22,853 bases of DNA from Chara braunii (GCA_003427395.1 BFEA01000234.1:104659-127511); one strand, 5' to 3'. Counted from the first letter of the stretch, positions 1-9,245 are shown. A program made the numbers and translations. Notes: a model not told the origin generated them from the sequence alone.

Positions 1-240
1 CCCCCGACATGCACCCCCCCCCAACCCCCTCAGACTACGTCACCCCCAAGGCCACGGATCCTGCGGCCTAGGCCGGGGCCGAGGAGGCCGGCCGCGGGCC
101 CACGACCGAGGCCGCGAAGCGGAGTTTTTTTTCGGCCGCGCCACGCTCAGGGAAAGGCGCGCACGGAAAATCGGCGCACGACCTCAGCCTGTGCACGTCC
201 TCCTCTATAGGACTGCGCAGCAAAAGATTATAAAAAAAAA
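1..240. other. GC-rich segment, no gene seen
   Basis: C-runs open the window, followed by a GC-rich stretch with repeated GGCC and GCGG motifs, including the palindrome CGGCCTAGGCCG near 64-75. The same palindrome recurs near 2612 in the second GC-rich segment, so the two may belong to one repeat family. No convincing coding frame: short open frames here are Arg/Ala/Pro-rich as expected from composition. Confidence 0.5.
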
Positions 241-302
241 AAATGCGGGGGGTGGTTTTTGCCGAGTACAAAAATTAATTAAAAAATTAGAAAAAAAAAT
301 TG

Positions 303-356
303 CGTTGATTGATTAATTGATTGATTGATTGATTGGTTGGTTGATTGCTTGATTTG

Positions 357-399
<43 letters not shown>

Positions 400-490
400 G
401 TTGATTGATTGATTGATTGATTGATTGATTAGTTGATTGATTGATTGATTGATTGATTAGTTGATTGATTGATTGATCAATTGATTGATT
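303..490. repeat. (ATTG)n tetranucleotide microsatellite
   Basis: Nearly continuous GATT/ATTG repeats with a few GGTT and AGTT variants. An inverted-orientation counterpart, (TCAA)n, lies at about 2135-2203, so the two arrays could pair in single-stranded nucleic acid. Open frames across it (Asn/Gln/Ser-rich) are products of the repeat. Confidence 0.97.
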
Positions 491-528
491 GGTGGGGGAG
501 GGGTCCTCCCTCCCTTCCCCGGCACATG

Positions 529-534
<6 letters not shown>

Positions 535-606
<72 letters not shown>
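535..606. repeat. (CA)n dinucleotide microsatellite
   Basis: About 36 CA units interrupted once by TA near 561. It follows a short G/C-rich linker after the ATTG array. Confidence 0.98.
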
Positions 607-609
<3 letters not shown>

Positions 610-619
610 ATTTTTTTGT

Positions 620-1530
620 TTGTCAGTGTTTCTTTTGTTGTTTGTCCTCCCTTGATTTTTTCTAAGTTTTCTTGTGTGCCCAACTGAGCACCCTTAAGTA
701 GTGCCAAACAGTCGGTGGGTCCTCGTTTGGAGTGCCTACTACACTCTTATGGGGGATCGGTTCGGGGCATTTGTGTTGCCTGTCGGTGATGATGGATGTT
801 CGGCGGAGTGTTTCCCTGGCTCTGTGGGTGATGGGAACCAACAGTCTGCGGTGTTCACCCATGATGTGGGTACTAGGTAGGTCATGTGTGGCTTGGCTCT
901 GTGTTGGATGTGTGGGCTGCCTTGTGCTGTCTGTGTTCCACCGTTGTCTTGCTGCCCATCCCTCTTGCTTTGCGGGTTGTCCAATATGTGCTGCCTTGTT
1001 CGCTTTGTGGCTTGGATGTATTGCTACGGTGCCTTGTGCGTCGTTACGCTGCCTCCGGGCTGCCTATTCGGGTGCCTTGTCGTTTGGTTTCCTTATGTTT
1101 GCAGCATGTTGGATGGTTGTCGTTTGGGTGTTGCCTTGTGCTTCGCCACTCGGGTGTCATGTTGCAAGTCCACTTGCAGTCGTTTTTTGTGTTGGGCAGT
1201 TGAGTTGCACCGCGTGTGTTGCCTAATGCTGCACAACGGCGTAGCTTGCTGCTGTTGTATTCCGCTTTTGGGTCCTTTCGTTTGTGGCGTGTCGGATGGT
1301 TGTCGTTTGGGTGTGGGCTTGTGCCCTCCCAAGCGGGTGCCATGCTTCATCTCCACTGACGCTGTCTTCCGCTTGCAGTCGTCTTTGGTGTTGCGCAGTA
1401 TACTGGCGTTGAGTGTGTTGCCTGAAGCTTCACAAAGGCATCACTCGCTGCTGCTGTGTTCCATTTGTGGGCAACCTGCCTTCAACAGGGGTCAAAAGTT
1501 TCACGACCTAACGCATCCAAAACTGAGGAT
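620..1530. repeat. T/G-rich stretch with a degenerate 183-bp tandem repeat
   Basis: The + strand is strongly T and G biased over about 900 bp. The 20-mer GGATGGTTGTCGTTTGGGTG occurs at 1111-1130 and again at 1294-1313. Flanking similarity (TGCAGTCGT, then GTGTGTTGCCT and GCTGCTGTTG/GCTGCTGTG with TTCC) supports two diverged units of about 183 bp from roughly 1108 to 1470. Long Cys/Leu/Val-rich open frames cover the stretch on the + strand, but they follow from the TGT/TTG composition and match nothing I know. The hammerhead motif lies just downstream on the same strand. Confidence 0.7.
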
Positions 1531-1535
1531 GCCGC

Positions 1536-1591
1536 AGATTGTCGAGGGTTCAGCCTCCTGATGAGTCGGTGCAATTCCGACGAAACAATCT
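1536..1591 (+). ncRNA. Type III hammerhead ribozyme
   Basis: Self-cleaving RNA motif. All core positions are present in type III order. Stem III pairs AGATTG (1536-1541) with CAATCT (1586-1591). U16.1 is 1542 and C17 is 1543, forming a GUC cleavage triplet, so the predicted cut is after 1543. Stem I pairs GAGG (1544-1547) with CCTC (1554-1557) around a 6-nt loop. The conserved CTGATGA is 1558-1564. Stem II pairs GTCGG (1565-1569) with CCGAC (1577-1581) around a 7-nt loop, followed by GAAA (1582-1585). Known context: type III hammerheads occur in plant retrozymes and viroid-like RNAs, while Penelope-like elements usually carry type I. Only one copy is visible and no flanking LTR or second ribozyme was found, so the parent element is unknown. 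A chance match to every conserved base plus three perfect stems is unlikely. Activity is untested. Confidence 0.87.
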
Positions 1592-2095
1592 ATCATCAGT
1601 TTTATTTTTTTCAGTCTTTGCTTTGTGTATATTTGTATTTTTTTCGGGTGGTGTTGTTGCATTGTTGCCATTTGTCTTGTTGTTGCTTCCCTCACTGCCT
1701 TACGCTGTTTGCTTGTCCATCTGTCTACCCCATGCCTTTCATTCAGTGTGCTTTGGTGTTTTGTGCTATCTGCCTGCCCACCCGCCTCCCCCTTGCCCTC
1801 CAACCTTTCGTTTTTGTACATTGTTTTGTGCCTTGTTGATTGTCTTATGTCGTTTTTTTTCTAGTTGTGATTGTCTTTTGTCTTCCTTTTGTGATCTTGT
1901 GGCCTAATGCTTTCGGGACATGGTACTGTGGTGTTGGTAGGATTGGTGAAAGATAGAGGTCGATGTATGCACGTCTGTTGCTTTTGTGTATGGAATGAAT
2001 GAGCCTTCTCCATACGATGTGGATCACTCAGCCTTCTGATGGTATGATTTTTGATCGCATTTTCAAGCACAACTCGCCGCGATAAGCGTCGCAGT
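1592..2095. other. T-rich spacer, nothing recognised
   Basis: T/C-rich on the + strand up to about 1910, then mixed composition. Open frames are short, Cys/Leu/Phe-rich on + and without recognisable motifs. No second ribozyme core, TIR or tandem unit was seen. Confidence 0.5.
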
Positions 2096-2113
2096 AGTAT
2101 CCTGTCTCATATA

Positions 2114-2160
2114 AAACACACACACATACTCACACTCAATCAATCAATCAATTAAATCAG

Positions 2161-2202
<42 letters not shown>

Positions 2203-2203
2203 C
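2114..2203. repeat. (CA)n and (TCAA)n microsatellites
   Basis: A short CA run leads into ATCA/TCAA repeats broken once by AATTAAATCAGATC. The tetranucleotide is the reverse complement of the array at 303-490. Confidence 0.95.
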
Positions 2204-2520
2204 CATTTTTTTGTTCATTTGTTTTCAAATTTTGCATCTGCATTTTTTTTAAACACCTCATTTCCTTGCAAAAAACAGAAATTTATTTTTAAAAAAAATA
2301 CAGGTCAACTCCGGGACCATATATCTCATGACAAAAAGTGACAAAAAAAAATTCTTGCTTTTCTTTATTTATTTTTTTATTATTATTTAAATCGATTTAG
2401 TTTTTTATTTTTAAAAATCTAAAACAAAGTCGGCTTCCAAAAAAAAATATATAGGAGTGTAGGGTTTTCCAAGCCCTACACCCCCATATTTTTTTATTTT
2501 TTTTTTACGTATTTTTAGGG
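2204..2520. other. AT homopolymer-rich stretch with one hairpin
   Basis: Runs of A and T dominate. One feature stands out: GTGTAGGG (2457-2464) and CCCTACAC (2474-2481) form a perfect 8-bp hairpin with a 9-nt loop, widened by partial G/C complementarity outside. No coding frame. Confidence 0.6.
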
Positions 2521-2529
2521 GTCAATTTT

Positions 2530-2760
2530 TTTTTTTTAAACCAGGCCGCGGATTGGGCCCCATCGGCCGCGGCCGCGGCCGAGATTCTCGGCCGCAGTGG
2601 CCGAAATGCCCGCGGCCTAGGCCGCGGGTGTCACATAGCCCTGAGGTGCCACACGCCCCCGGGGAAGGCCCCCGAAATGGGTCGTAAGACCGTACGTACG
2701 GCCCGTACGACCGCCTGGGGGCCGTACATACTCCCCGTATCCGTAAGGGGGGCAACATAG
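2530..2760. other. GC-rich segment abutting the LINE relic
   Basis: Contains stacked palindromes (GGCCGCGGCCGCGGCC, GCGGCCTAGGCCGC, CCGTACGTACGG). On the minus strand it follows the LINE endonuclease frame directly and ends in an A-run (about 2524-2537). It may therefore be either the 3' part of an internally deleted LINE copy or an unrelated GC-rich repeat. The reading frame across it has lost all endonuclease similarity. Confidence 0.45.
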
Positions 2761-2761
2761 C

Positions 2762-3303
2762 TCCTCGGAATTCTGCCCCGTTGCATCTGAGCGAACAGGC
2801 CTCACCGTGGGTGTATCAATCCCTGGGTTCAGGGTCACGTTCCAATCACCGGCCATAATTAAGTTGTCCACATCAGGGATAGCATCTGCAAGTTCTGTTA
2901 AGAAGCGCAACCGTTCCCGTATTTCCGTCGGAGCATACGCACACATTACAGCCCACGACTCGTCCGCAATCACTCCTTTAACCCAAACCCAGCGCCCCCA
3001 GTTATCAAAACTTTCGTCTGTCCATTCGAAGTCCAGGTTCCGGTGAAACAAGATGGATGTCTCGCCTTTGGTTCCATTCGCAGGGGCCCACAGTTGTGGC
3101 CCGTCCCACCACCTAGCCAGGGCTGCTATCTTTCCCTCGTCTAATTTGGTTTCCTGAAGGCACACAATTTGCGCCTTCTGTGAATGTATCCAACTTTTGA
3201 GACGGCTCCGTTTTTCCCTGCCATTCCAGTCCCCTAACCTCCTCACATTCCACGTGGCCACTGATATTGTATTCGTGTTGGTGTTGTCCGGTCTAAACGT
3301 TTA
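2762..3303 (-). pseudogene. LINE apurinic-type endonuclease domain, truncated
   Basis: Half of an APE-like endonuclease of a non-LTR retrotransposon, the enzyme that nicks target DNA for target-primed reverse transcription. Reading the minus strand from about 3300, the domain shows TWNVRRLGDWN (Asn strand), then VCLQETKL with the metal-binding Glu, then CAYAPTE, then AGDWNVTLNPGID, equivalent to the family's GDxN motif. The frame is open for about 165 residues, preceded immediately upstream by an in-frame TAA (CAA to TAA would explain it). The C-terminal half with the SDH-type catalytic His, and the reverse transcriptase, are missing: homology stops near 2762 where the sequence turns into a GC-rich stretch. 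This is a dead fragment. Family resemblance is to L1-like plant LINEs, though I cannot place the clade. Confidence 0.8.
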
Positions 3304-3778
3304 TGGATGCGACTGGAGTTGCTTATGGTCCCTGTGGCCACTGGTGTTTTCCTCCTTTTGACATTCGTGGGGTCTTGGGACATTGCCCAAGGGGAGGTCA
3401 AGCTGTCTCAGGAGAAAGGAGAGGATAGGTTCCTGCCCTTCAGTTTTTGATTGCATTCTGCCACAAAATCCACTGACAACCCGTCCGGCAACTGAATACT
3501 AGCCAAGTTCGGGTTTAACTTATCGGGTTTGTCGAACCATCGGCCAGGAACCCAAGCTACTCCCTCTCGTTCCAAGACAGGAAAGGTGTCCGGGGGGAGG
3601 CGCAGATCCACAAACGGTACGTATAGTCTTTGGCAGACCCCCCTGCCCCTGCACGAACCACTCTTCCCATGGTAACATTGGGCACCGCCCGACAGGGAAA
3701 CCTGTTATTTAATAGATTCCTCACACAATTCAATACTGTCTCATTACTTGGAGGTAGTTTCGTGGGGAAAGTCGCCAT
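3304..3778 (-). pseudogene. LINE upstream ORF remnant
   Basis: Two open pieces on the minus strand lie directly upstream of the endonuclease. The first begins MATFPTKLPPSNETVLNCV at 3778. The second contains VPGRWFDKPDKLNPNL and ends at 3408. They are in different frames, so one frameshift separates them, and a second shift separates the latter from the piece that runs into the endonuclease (LDLPLGNVPRPHE). I recognise no domain. Position suggests the ORF1 or N-terminal part of the same LINE. No zinc knuckle is visible in this portion. Confidence 0.55.
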
Positions 3779-3817
3779 CTGGAGCGATCTGTTCCCTCAA
3801 TATGCCTCAATATGCCT

Positions 3818-3960
3818 CTTTTTTTTTTTTCGTTTTTTTTTTTTTTTTTTAAATATATATTACCAATGAAAAATATTGAGGCCGGGGTCCTCACACTCTG
3901 CCCGGAGTGACCAAACCGAAGTTGCGGAGAACCGGGCTCAGCGTCCCTCATTGATGAAGA
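3818..3960 (-). mobile_element. Poly(A)-tailed retroposon 3' end, copy 1
   Basis: On the minus strand the order is GGGACGCTGAGCCCGGTTCT (near 3948-3929), then GTGAGGACCCCGGCCTC (3894-3878), then a short AT-rich linker and about 30 A residues (3850-3818, one interruption). The same order with a poly(A) tail recurs at 17343-17190, and a weaker match occurs at 15227-15146. The repeated block followed by an A-tract marks the 3' end of a retroposon family. Confidence 0.7.
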
Positions 3961-4900
3961 TGATCATGATGAATATGCTAATGCTGTTGATACTAATGAT
4001 GATGATGATTAGTATTTATAAAATTGTAGTAGACTATGCTATATCAGCTATTCTGAACTCCTCAACCTAGAGTAACTCCTAGCCTTCCCCGTACCAGGAC
4101 ATAGTAACTCAGAGACAATACCAACCTAACCAACTTCACCCAAAGCTGATCTCTTCTCGCCACCTAGCAGACCCCCCCGGTTCGCCACTGGATTGCCTTC
4201 CTCCCTCGGCAAACCCTAGATCTCTCTACAAAGCCTCACAGTCCTGCGTTTTGCAGGTTACAGGGCAACGCCCCAGCTCCGGCCAGCGTCGTTCTGGCAT
4301 CGGCAAACCAGGGGCACAGAACAGAGCAACTCTGCGGATGTAGACGAAGGCTGGATGCTGCCAAAAATCCAGAACACCAGAAAGCTTAATATAACGTGAT
4401 TGAGATGATGATACTAATGATGATGATGATGATTATGATGATTAGTATGTAAAAGATAAAGAAGACTATGCTATATCAGCCCTTCTGACTACCTAATCGT
4501 AGAACACCTCTTAACCCTCCCTGTCTCTAGACATCATCTCAAAGACTATACCCTCCCAACCACAACCATAGCTGACCTGTTCTCGCCACTTGGACTATTC
4601 CTGGCCCCATAGCATGTCAAGGCAGCCCCCCCGATTCGCCACTGGATTACCTTCCTCCCTCGGCAATTCCCCAGATCTCTCTACAAGGCCTCTCACTCCT
4701 GCCTATTGCAGGTTACAGGGCGACGCCCCAGCTCCGGCCAGCGTCGTTCTGGCATCGGCAAACCAAGAGCCCAAAACAAAGCAACTCTGTGGTCCAGATT
4801 CGATCATCTCTGAAACTTTATATCCCGATTGAGGAAGAAGGTCGGATGCCGCCGAGAATTACAGAGCGCCAGAAAGCATGATATAACGTACATGATGATG
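3956..4900. repeat. Irregular array of a conserved ~50-bp core, cluster 1
   Basis: Two long units share AGGTTACAGGGCRACGCCCC followed by AGCTCCGGCCAGCGTCGTTCTGGCATCGGCAAACCA. The core starts at 4255 and 4710, a spacing of 455 bp. Each unit also has CCTCCCTCGGCAA and CTCTACAA upstream and a GAT/ATG-rich microsatellite at its start (3956-4018, 4398-4450). Frames across it are not conserved between units, so it is not coding. Further copies of the core lie at 17625-18595. Confidence 0.8.
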
Positions 4901-5031
4901 ATTGTTACTCCTAAGATTGGTCTCCCCCTCCCCCTCCTTTCCACCCTGTCCCAACGCTGCCTCCGCCGAAACGGATTACCTAGATTGCAGGCAACCCATC
5001 ACAGCCCCAACGTGGGACAGTCCCACCTTCC

Positions 5032-5155
5032 CCCCCCTTATCCCACAAAGGCATACAGTTCCCTCCCAAAGTATACCTCTGCCCTCCCTTTACCCCCCTT
5101 ATCCCACAAAGGCATACAGTTCCCTCCCAAAGTATACCTCTGCCCTCCCTTTACC
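5032..5155. repeat. 61-bp perfect tandem duplication
   Basis: The segment starting TCCCACAAAGGCATACAGTT at 5041 is repeated exactly from 5102. The near-identity means the duplication is recent. Confidence 0.95.
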
Positions 5156-5760
5156 CTACTCTGCCCCCGCTGGTGTCAGTATCCCCACCCCAACCCCAGA
5201 ATAAGGTAACCCACTAGCTCTGCTCGCACCCCCTCCAGGGCTACACCTCCCACCTTGTGTCACCCCTGCAGAGTGAAGCTCTCCCCTGATCCCCCTTTTC
5301 CATCCATCAGAAATAAACGCGTATACTCGAGGAGGAGAATATAGATACCAGGAATCCAGCTGGCATTTCAGACCATTTTGGACTAAAGAAAAACAAACGA
5401 GAATTACGCTGGAGAAATTTTGAGTGATTTCAAATGGTATTCGAAGACGAGGTTTCTTCACTAATATTTGGAAAATATACAGATACAGAGATTCAAAATT
5501 CACAAATTTAGGTAATACAAAATACAACCTAAAAAGACAGGTGTATTAAATAAATACTTTCAGAAGAAAATTTAGGTATATAAAAATACCATTTATGTTA
5601 GTTAGACTATAAATTGAAGGTTTTGAAGATAAGAAAAATCACGAATGTTTGGGACTTTATTTAGGATGTTAGTTAGAGAAAGCTAGTAAGGTTCGTAACG
5701 AGATGATAGTGAGATGATGAAATTAGTGCTGAGGTTGATGATTAGATAGCCCGATGACTA
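5156..5760. other. AT-rich tail of the array, no gene seen
   Basis: C-rich to about 5300, then AT-rich with GAAATTTT and AATATTTGG type words. The same order (core array, C-rich segment, AT-rich tail) is seen at 17350-19560, so this may be the 3' portion of one large repeat. No coding frame longer than about 120 codons and none recognisable. Confidence 0.5.
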
Positions 5761-5765
5761 ACTGT

Positions 5766-5897
5766 CATCAATGATGATGATAGTGAAGATGATGATGCTG
5801 ATTATGATGATGACGACTGCCGACGATGACAATGAAAATCCAACCTGTCCTCGTATACCCACTTACCTCTATACTGATAATGCAGATGATGGTGATA

Positions 5898-5937
<40 letters not shown>

Positions 5938-5975
5938 CGACAGCGATGACAATGACGATGAAGATGACGATGACA
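5766..5975. repeat. (GAT)n/(GAC)n microsatellite
   Basis: Imperfect ATG/GAT trinucleotide repeats, densest at 5883-5970. In one frame they read as poly-Asp and in another as poly-Met, typical of repeat-driven open frames. Confidence 0.95.
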
Positions 5976-6499
5976 CTAAAGATCCATCCTCCAGTACTTG
6001 ATACAAATGATGACCCTGATATATGTTATTCTCGCCATACTGCTGATGAATCTGTGATGATGGCTATATCATTTGAACTGTAAAAGATAAATGTGATGAC
6101 CTTGTACGGATCCTTCCTGATTATGCTGCTGATGATGATGATGACGCAGAACCTTTCTTCATAAAATACACACTAGATGTCTCCTGCCAATCCTCCTCAC
6201 ACTCCACGTGATGACACTCTCCTCTTCTCCACTTGCCTCTACCTACCTCCCTCCACTTGAAAAGATGGACGCAAGCTAAAGAGCTTGAGTGACTCGTCAT
6301 GAAACCACACTCTCTATCGAAAGCAGGCTCCCCTCCATGCCGCATGCTAACCTGCAGCATCACTGGATGAAGCGCAGAGCAAGAAGATGGCAACAATGTG
6401 CTTTCAAGAGGCAGGGGAACACCCAGTAACGCTTTGATATCGTCCGCCTTCACCATCTCATCAGCATTTGCTCGTCAGCGCCATACGCTCACGCCCGCT
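5976..6499. other. No recognisable gene
   Basis: Mixed composition. A 111-codon frame on the minus strand (6456-6121) ends in Ser-rich microsatellite sequence and has no motif I recognise. Confidence 0.4.
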
Positions 6500-6690
6500 C
6501 AGCATCACGCGCGTCCGCATCCCAGCACGCGCGCGCCCAGCAGCGCTCGCTCCCGCCCTGCATTGCGCGCACCCAGCAGCGCTCGCGCCCAGGAGCATCC
6601 GCTGGCTCTGGCTCAGCATCACGCGCGTCCGCATCCCAGCACGCGCCCGCCTGCATCGCACGCGCCCAGCAGCGCTCGCCTCATGCCTCA
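6500..6690. repeat. 114-bp GC-rich minisatellite
   Basis: CAGCATCACGCGCGTCCGCA begins at 6500 and again at 6614. CCCAGCAGCGCTCG recurs three times inside. Alternating CGCG runs make Z-form or hairpin structure possible. Confidence 0.85.
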
Positions 6691-6789
6691 ATATGCCTCA
6701 AAACAAAAAAACGGGTGAGCACACAAGGCACCCTCAATATGCCTGTACCGGACTGGAAAGGTAGCTTGTATACATTCATTATCAGGGTG

Positions 6790-6795
6790 CACACA

Positions 6796-6838
<43 letters not shown>

Positions 6839-6839
6839 G
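6790..6839. repeat. (CA)n(GA)n compound microsatellite
   Basis: CA repeats pass directly into GA repeats. Confidence 0.97.
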
Positions 6840-6961
6840 GCCACCTCCCCTGAACACAAGGCAAATTCATTATGGCTGTAGGGGAAGGATAAAAGATAGC
6901 TTGCAATGCCTTGCATACATTCTTTATCAGGTGCCTTGAACACAACAAACCCTCATTATGG

Positions 6962-7038
<77 letters not shown>
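6962..7038. repeat. (CT)n microsatellite
   Basis: About 38 CT units with one TTT interruption, followed by C-rich sequence. Confidence 0.98.
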
Positions 7039-7040
<2 letters not shown>

Positions 7041-7291
7041 GATGTATCTCCCCTCCCCCCCACCCACCCACCCCCCCACCCCCACAAAGGTACCATCTCT
7101 CCCCAAACACAACACGCCCTCATTATGGCTGTACTGGACGGGAAAGATCACTTGTGTACATTCCTTATCAGTGTGCATTGTGTTCGGGGCGAAGGGCTAC
7201 CCTCTTCCTGGCGCAATGCACCTGATAATAATGTAGACAACTGATCTGTCCGGTCCAGTCAGCTATAATGAGGGTGCATTGTGTTTGGGGC

Positions 7292-7560
7292 GGGCCCGTC
7301 AGGTGCAGTGACGCCCTGGCACCAGTGCAACAGCGAGAACATTGTCAAGCACTCAAGGAAAAAACAAAAAAGACGAACGAATGGAAAGAGAGCTTCCCCT
7401 CCTGGAGTTTTCCTCTCCACTCCTTTGTCCTCCTGCTGGGGCGAGCACATCAGATGAAGTGATGCCCTGAGACGACTGCAACCGAGTGGACAAGCACTGG
7501 AAAAAACAAAAAAGCCAAAACAGAAGAACGAGCCAATGGAAAAAGAGCCTCCCCTCCTGC
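7292..7560. repeat. 151-bp degenerate tandem duplication
   Basis: Two units share GACGCCCTG/GATGCCCTG, then a CAAGCACT block, AAAAAACAAAAAAG, and a terminal CTTCCCCTCCTG/CTCCCCTCCTG, offset by about 151 bp. The 146-codon minus-strand frame across it is split by the repeat and unrecognisable. Confidence 0.7.
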
Positions 7561-7717
7561 AGCCATATTCGCCCGCTACTCTTGTGTGGCTGTCTGGTCC
7601 AAGAAAAGTCCTCTCACACAAGTTGGAAGAGCAACTGGCCCGTTGGGACTTGAGCGAAAACAGGCTGGGTTGCAGAGGACTTGCCAATGGCGGCACCACT
7701 AATTGTCCGCCACCTAA

Positions 7718-7757
7718 GAAAAAAAATAATAATAATAATAATAATATATATATATAA
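7718..7757. repeat. (AAT)n(AT)n microsatellite
   Basis: A-run, then AAT repeats, then alternating AT, immediately before the inverted-repeat element at 7768. Confidence 0.95.
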
Positions 7758-7767
7758 ACAAGGCTAA

Positions 7768-8123
7768 GGTTATACTCACACTGGGACCTATAATCCTAGA
7801 TTCCCCCCCAAAAAAGGTAGAGGACCGTGTCGCACAGATTTGCTGAAGTCCTAAATGTACCATTCGTGTGCCCGCTTGTCAGCGGCCTGTGTGTAGCCGC
7901 GGGCGCAAGGGAATTTGAGGTCACTTCTGGAGATGCCCTATTTATTTTTTCACATTTTCTTCGAGAATTGGTGAAAATTCGTTCACGAAAGTTCCTGCAC
8001 AATTTGTGGATGGTGCGGTATTGCCAGCGAAGTACCAAATAGACATTGCTCCACACGGCCAGGGCCCGGCCCTTCCCAAATACACATATTTTGCGGATTT
8101 CGGGTGGCAGTGTGAGTATGCCC
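7768..8123. mobile_element. Harbinger-type MITE with TAA target duplication
   Basis: Non-autonomous DNA transposon. Left end GGTTATACTCACACTGGGAC and right end (reverse complement) GGGCATACTCACACTGCCAC are inverted, with TAA on both sides (7765-7767 and 8124-8126). A TAA or 3-bp duplication with G-rich TIRs is the PIF/Harbinger pattern. The interior has no transposase frame. The same TIR family appears at 9723/15657, 15857, 22152 and 9044-9176. Confidence 0.7.
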
Positions 8124-8133
8124 TAATTCTTGT

Positions 8134-8536
8134 AAGCCCAACCAATTCAATTACCTGTCGAATCCGGACGTTTTTTATGGTCATTACAGTATTAGGGGGA
8201 ACCCCGTAGCAGCCAGATCCGTGCTCAAGCCTCCAACGAGGGAACATGCGGGAGCTGCGCCCACCAGCAGGTGAGATACCTGCTAGAGCAGGTGGGCTAT
8301 ACCGGAATGGGGTCGGTGTGTAGCATTAGGACTGAGCCGCTTTGATGGGCGAGTTGCTGTGCTTCCCCTCCGGTCGCCTCCCCCTATGGACATCAGCAGT
8401 CCTGCTCAATGCCACTCAGGGGGACAAACATCCTATGTTGAGGTGGCGGGTGCCAAGCTTGTCCAGGAAGGAGGATTGAAACCAAGACCTCCTGAATGCC
8501 ACTTGCCTGCCTTGCCAAATGAGCTAGGCATAGGGC
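8134..8536 (-). mobile_element. tRNA-derived SINE, copy 1
   Basis: About 75-80% similar to the copy at 21469-21900 along its length. On the minus strand the head carries an A-box-like CCTAGCTCATTTGGCAAGG and a degraded B box (GGTTTCAATCC), then a shared body and the 3' end GAATTGGTTGGGCTT. The head is followed outward by a partial repeat of GCATAGGGCCT. The B-box change suggests an inactive promoter. Confidence 0.82.
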
Positions 8537-8696
8537 CTCGCAAGCATAGGGCCTTGCAAACGAGGTAAATCATGTTGTCCCCCGCCCCAACAATGGTAGT
8601 CAGAGATGGGGTCGGGCCGCCCATGGGGGTCCGGCTAACGCAAAGACTCAGCATTTTGCCAGTAGCTGCACCTCCCTTTCTCATCGTCCCCCACCT

Positions 8697-8953
8697 CTCA
8701 TCGAGTAGCAGCAGAGGCTATGGCCAACACTCTCCCACACACCCCACCCCTCATCGAGTAGCAGCAGAGGCTATGGCCAACACTCTCCCACACACCACAC
8801 GCAGCCCACTTGCGCTCGCACTCACACCCATGCTTATGGCCAACACTCTCCCACACACCACACACACCCAACCCCTCATAGAGTAGCAGCAGAGGCTATG
8901 GCCAACACTCTCCCACACACCACACACAGCCCACTTGCGCTCGCACTCACACC
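8697..8953. repeat. Minisatellite, about four units
   Basis: AGTAGCAGCAGAGGCTATGG followed by CCAACACTCTCCCACACACC occurs at 8704, 8757 and 8882, with a partial unit near 8837. Two units are followed by AGCCCACTTGCGCTCGCACT. Unit spacing varies (53-126 bp). Confidence 0.9.
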
Positions 8954-9043
8954 CGTGCTGGTCATAGACCCTGCTAATACCGATCATGGGTATCCAGAGG
9001 GCTATCAATAGTCCGTTGGCACTAAGTGCGCGGTAGGTGGTCA

Positions 9044-9176
9044 TGGGGCCGTACTCACATTAGCACCATCGTAAATGCATCTGACCGCATTTACAGCCGA
9101 TGTGGATGTATGTGGCCGCAATCACGTCAAAAAATAAGTAAAAAATAAGTAAAAACGTCCTACTGCTAGTATGCCC
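9044..9176. mobile_element. Short TIR element, candidate
   Basis: GGGGCCGTACTCACATTAGC at the left and, inverted, GGGCATACTAGCAGTAGGAC at the right resemble the TIR family of 7768 and 9723. TCA lies at 9041-9043 and 9177-9179 as a possible target duplication. The interior holds an AAAAATAAGTAA duplication and no gene. Confidence 0.5.
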
Positions 9177-9245
9177 TCAGAGGAGTTCCAACTCCGGTTT
9201 GTAAGTCAACAGTTCAGGGGAATCAGGGGACCGTGTACCAGAGTG

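Larger units (their letters stand above)
6720..7290. mobile_element. Cluster of ~88-bp hairpin elements (MITE-like)
   Basis: Three units share the pattern AACACAA, CCTCATTATGGCTGTA, GGACGGAAAGAT, CTTGTNTACATTC, TTATCAGGTGC, at about 6720-6795, 6850-6935 and 7101-7189. The last is bounded by CCCCAAACACAA and TTGTGTTCGGGG. An inverted terminal half follows at 7249-7290, so 7101-7290 also has long inverted ends. A fifth relative is the palindrome at 9246-9360. Microsatellites at 6790-6839 and 6962-7038 interrupt the cluster. Confidence 0.7.

Noticed and set aside
287-707. Asn/Gln/Ser-rich, Cys-Val and Thr-His dipeptide open frames
   Set aside because: Direct translations of ATTG and CA microsatellites.
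732-1561. Cys-rich open frames of 164 and 225 codons on the + strand
   Set aside because: They come from a T/G-rich, repeat-bearing stretch. Two different frames give similar Cys/Leu/Val compositions, with no motif or start context.
2457-2481. Interstitial telomere repeat
   Set aside because: Only single TAGGG and CCCTA words occur, arranged as a hairpin and not in tandem.
5771-6083. Poly-Asp and poly-Met frames
   Set aside because: Produced by the GAT microsatellite in two phases.
6043-6100. Second hammerhead at CTGATGAATCTG
   Set aside because: The CTGATGA string is present but no stem II and no GAAA follow at the right distance.
6440-6475. Hammerhead-like CTGATGAG on the minus strand
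   Set aside because: No complementary stem II or GAAA box downstream.
7259-7699. 146-codon minus-strand frame as a gene
   Set aside because: It spans a 151-bp duplication and a MITE end and shows no recognisable motif.
8697-8953. CRISPR array
   Set aside because: Repeats are long, spacing varies, spacers are also repeated, and the context is eukaryotic.
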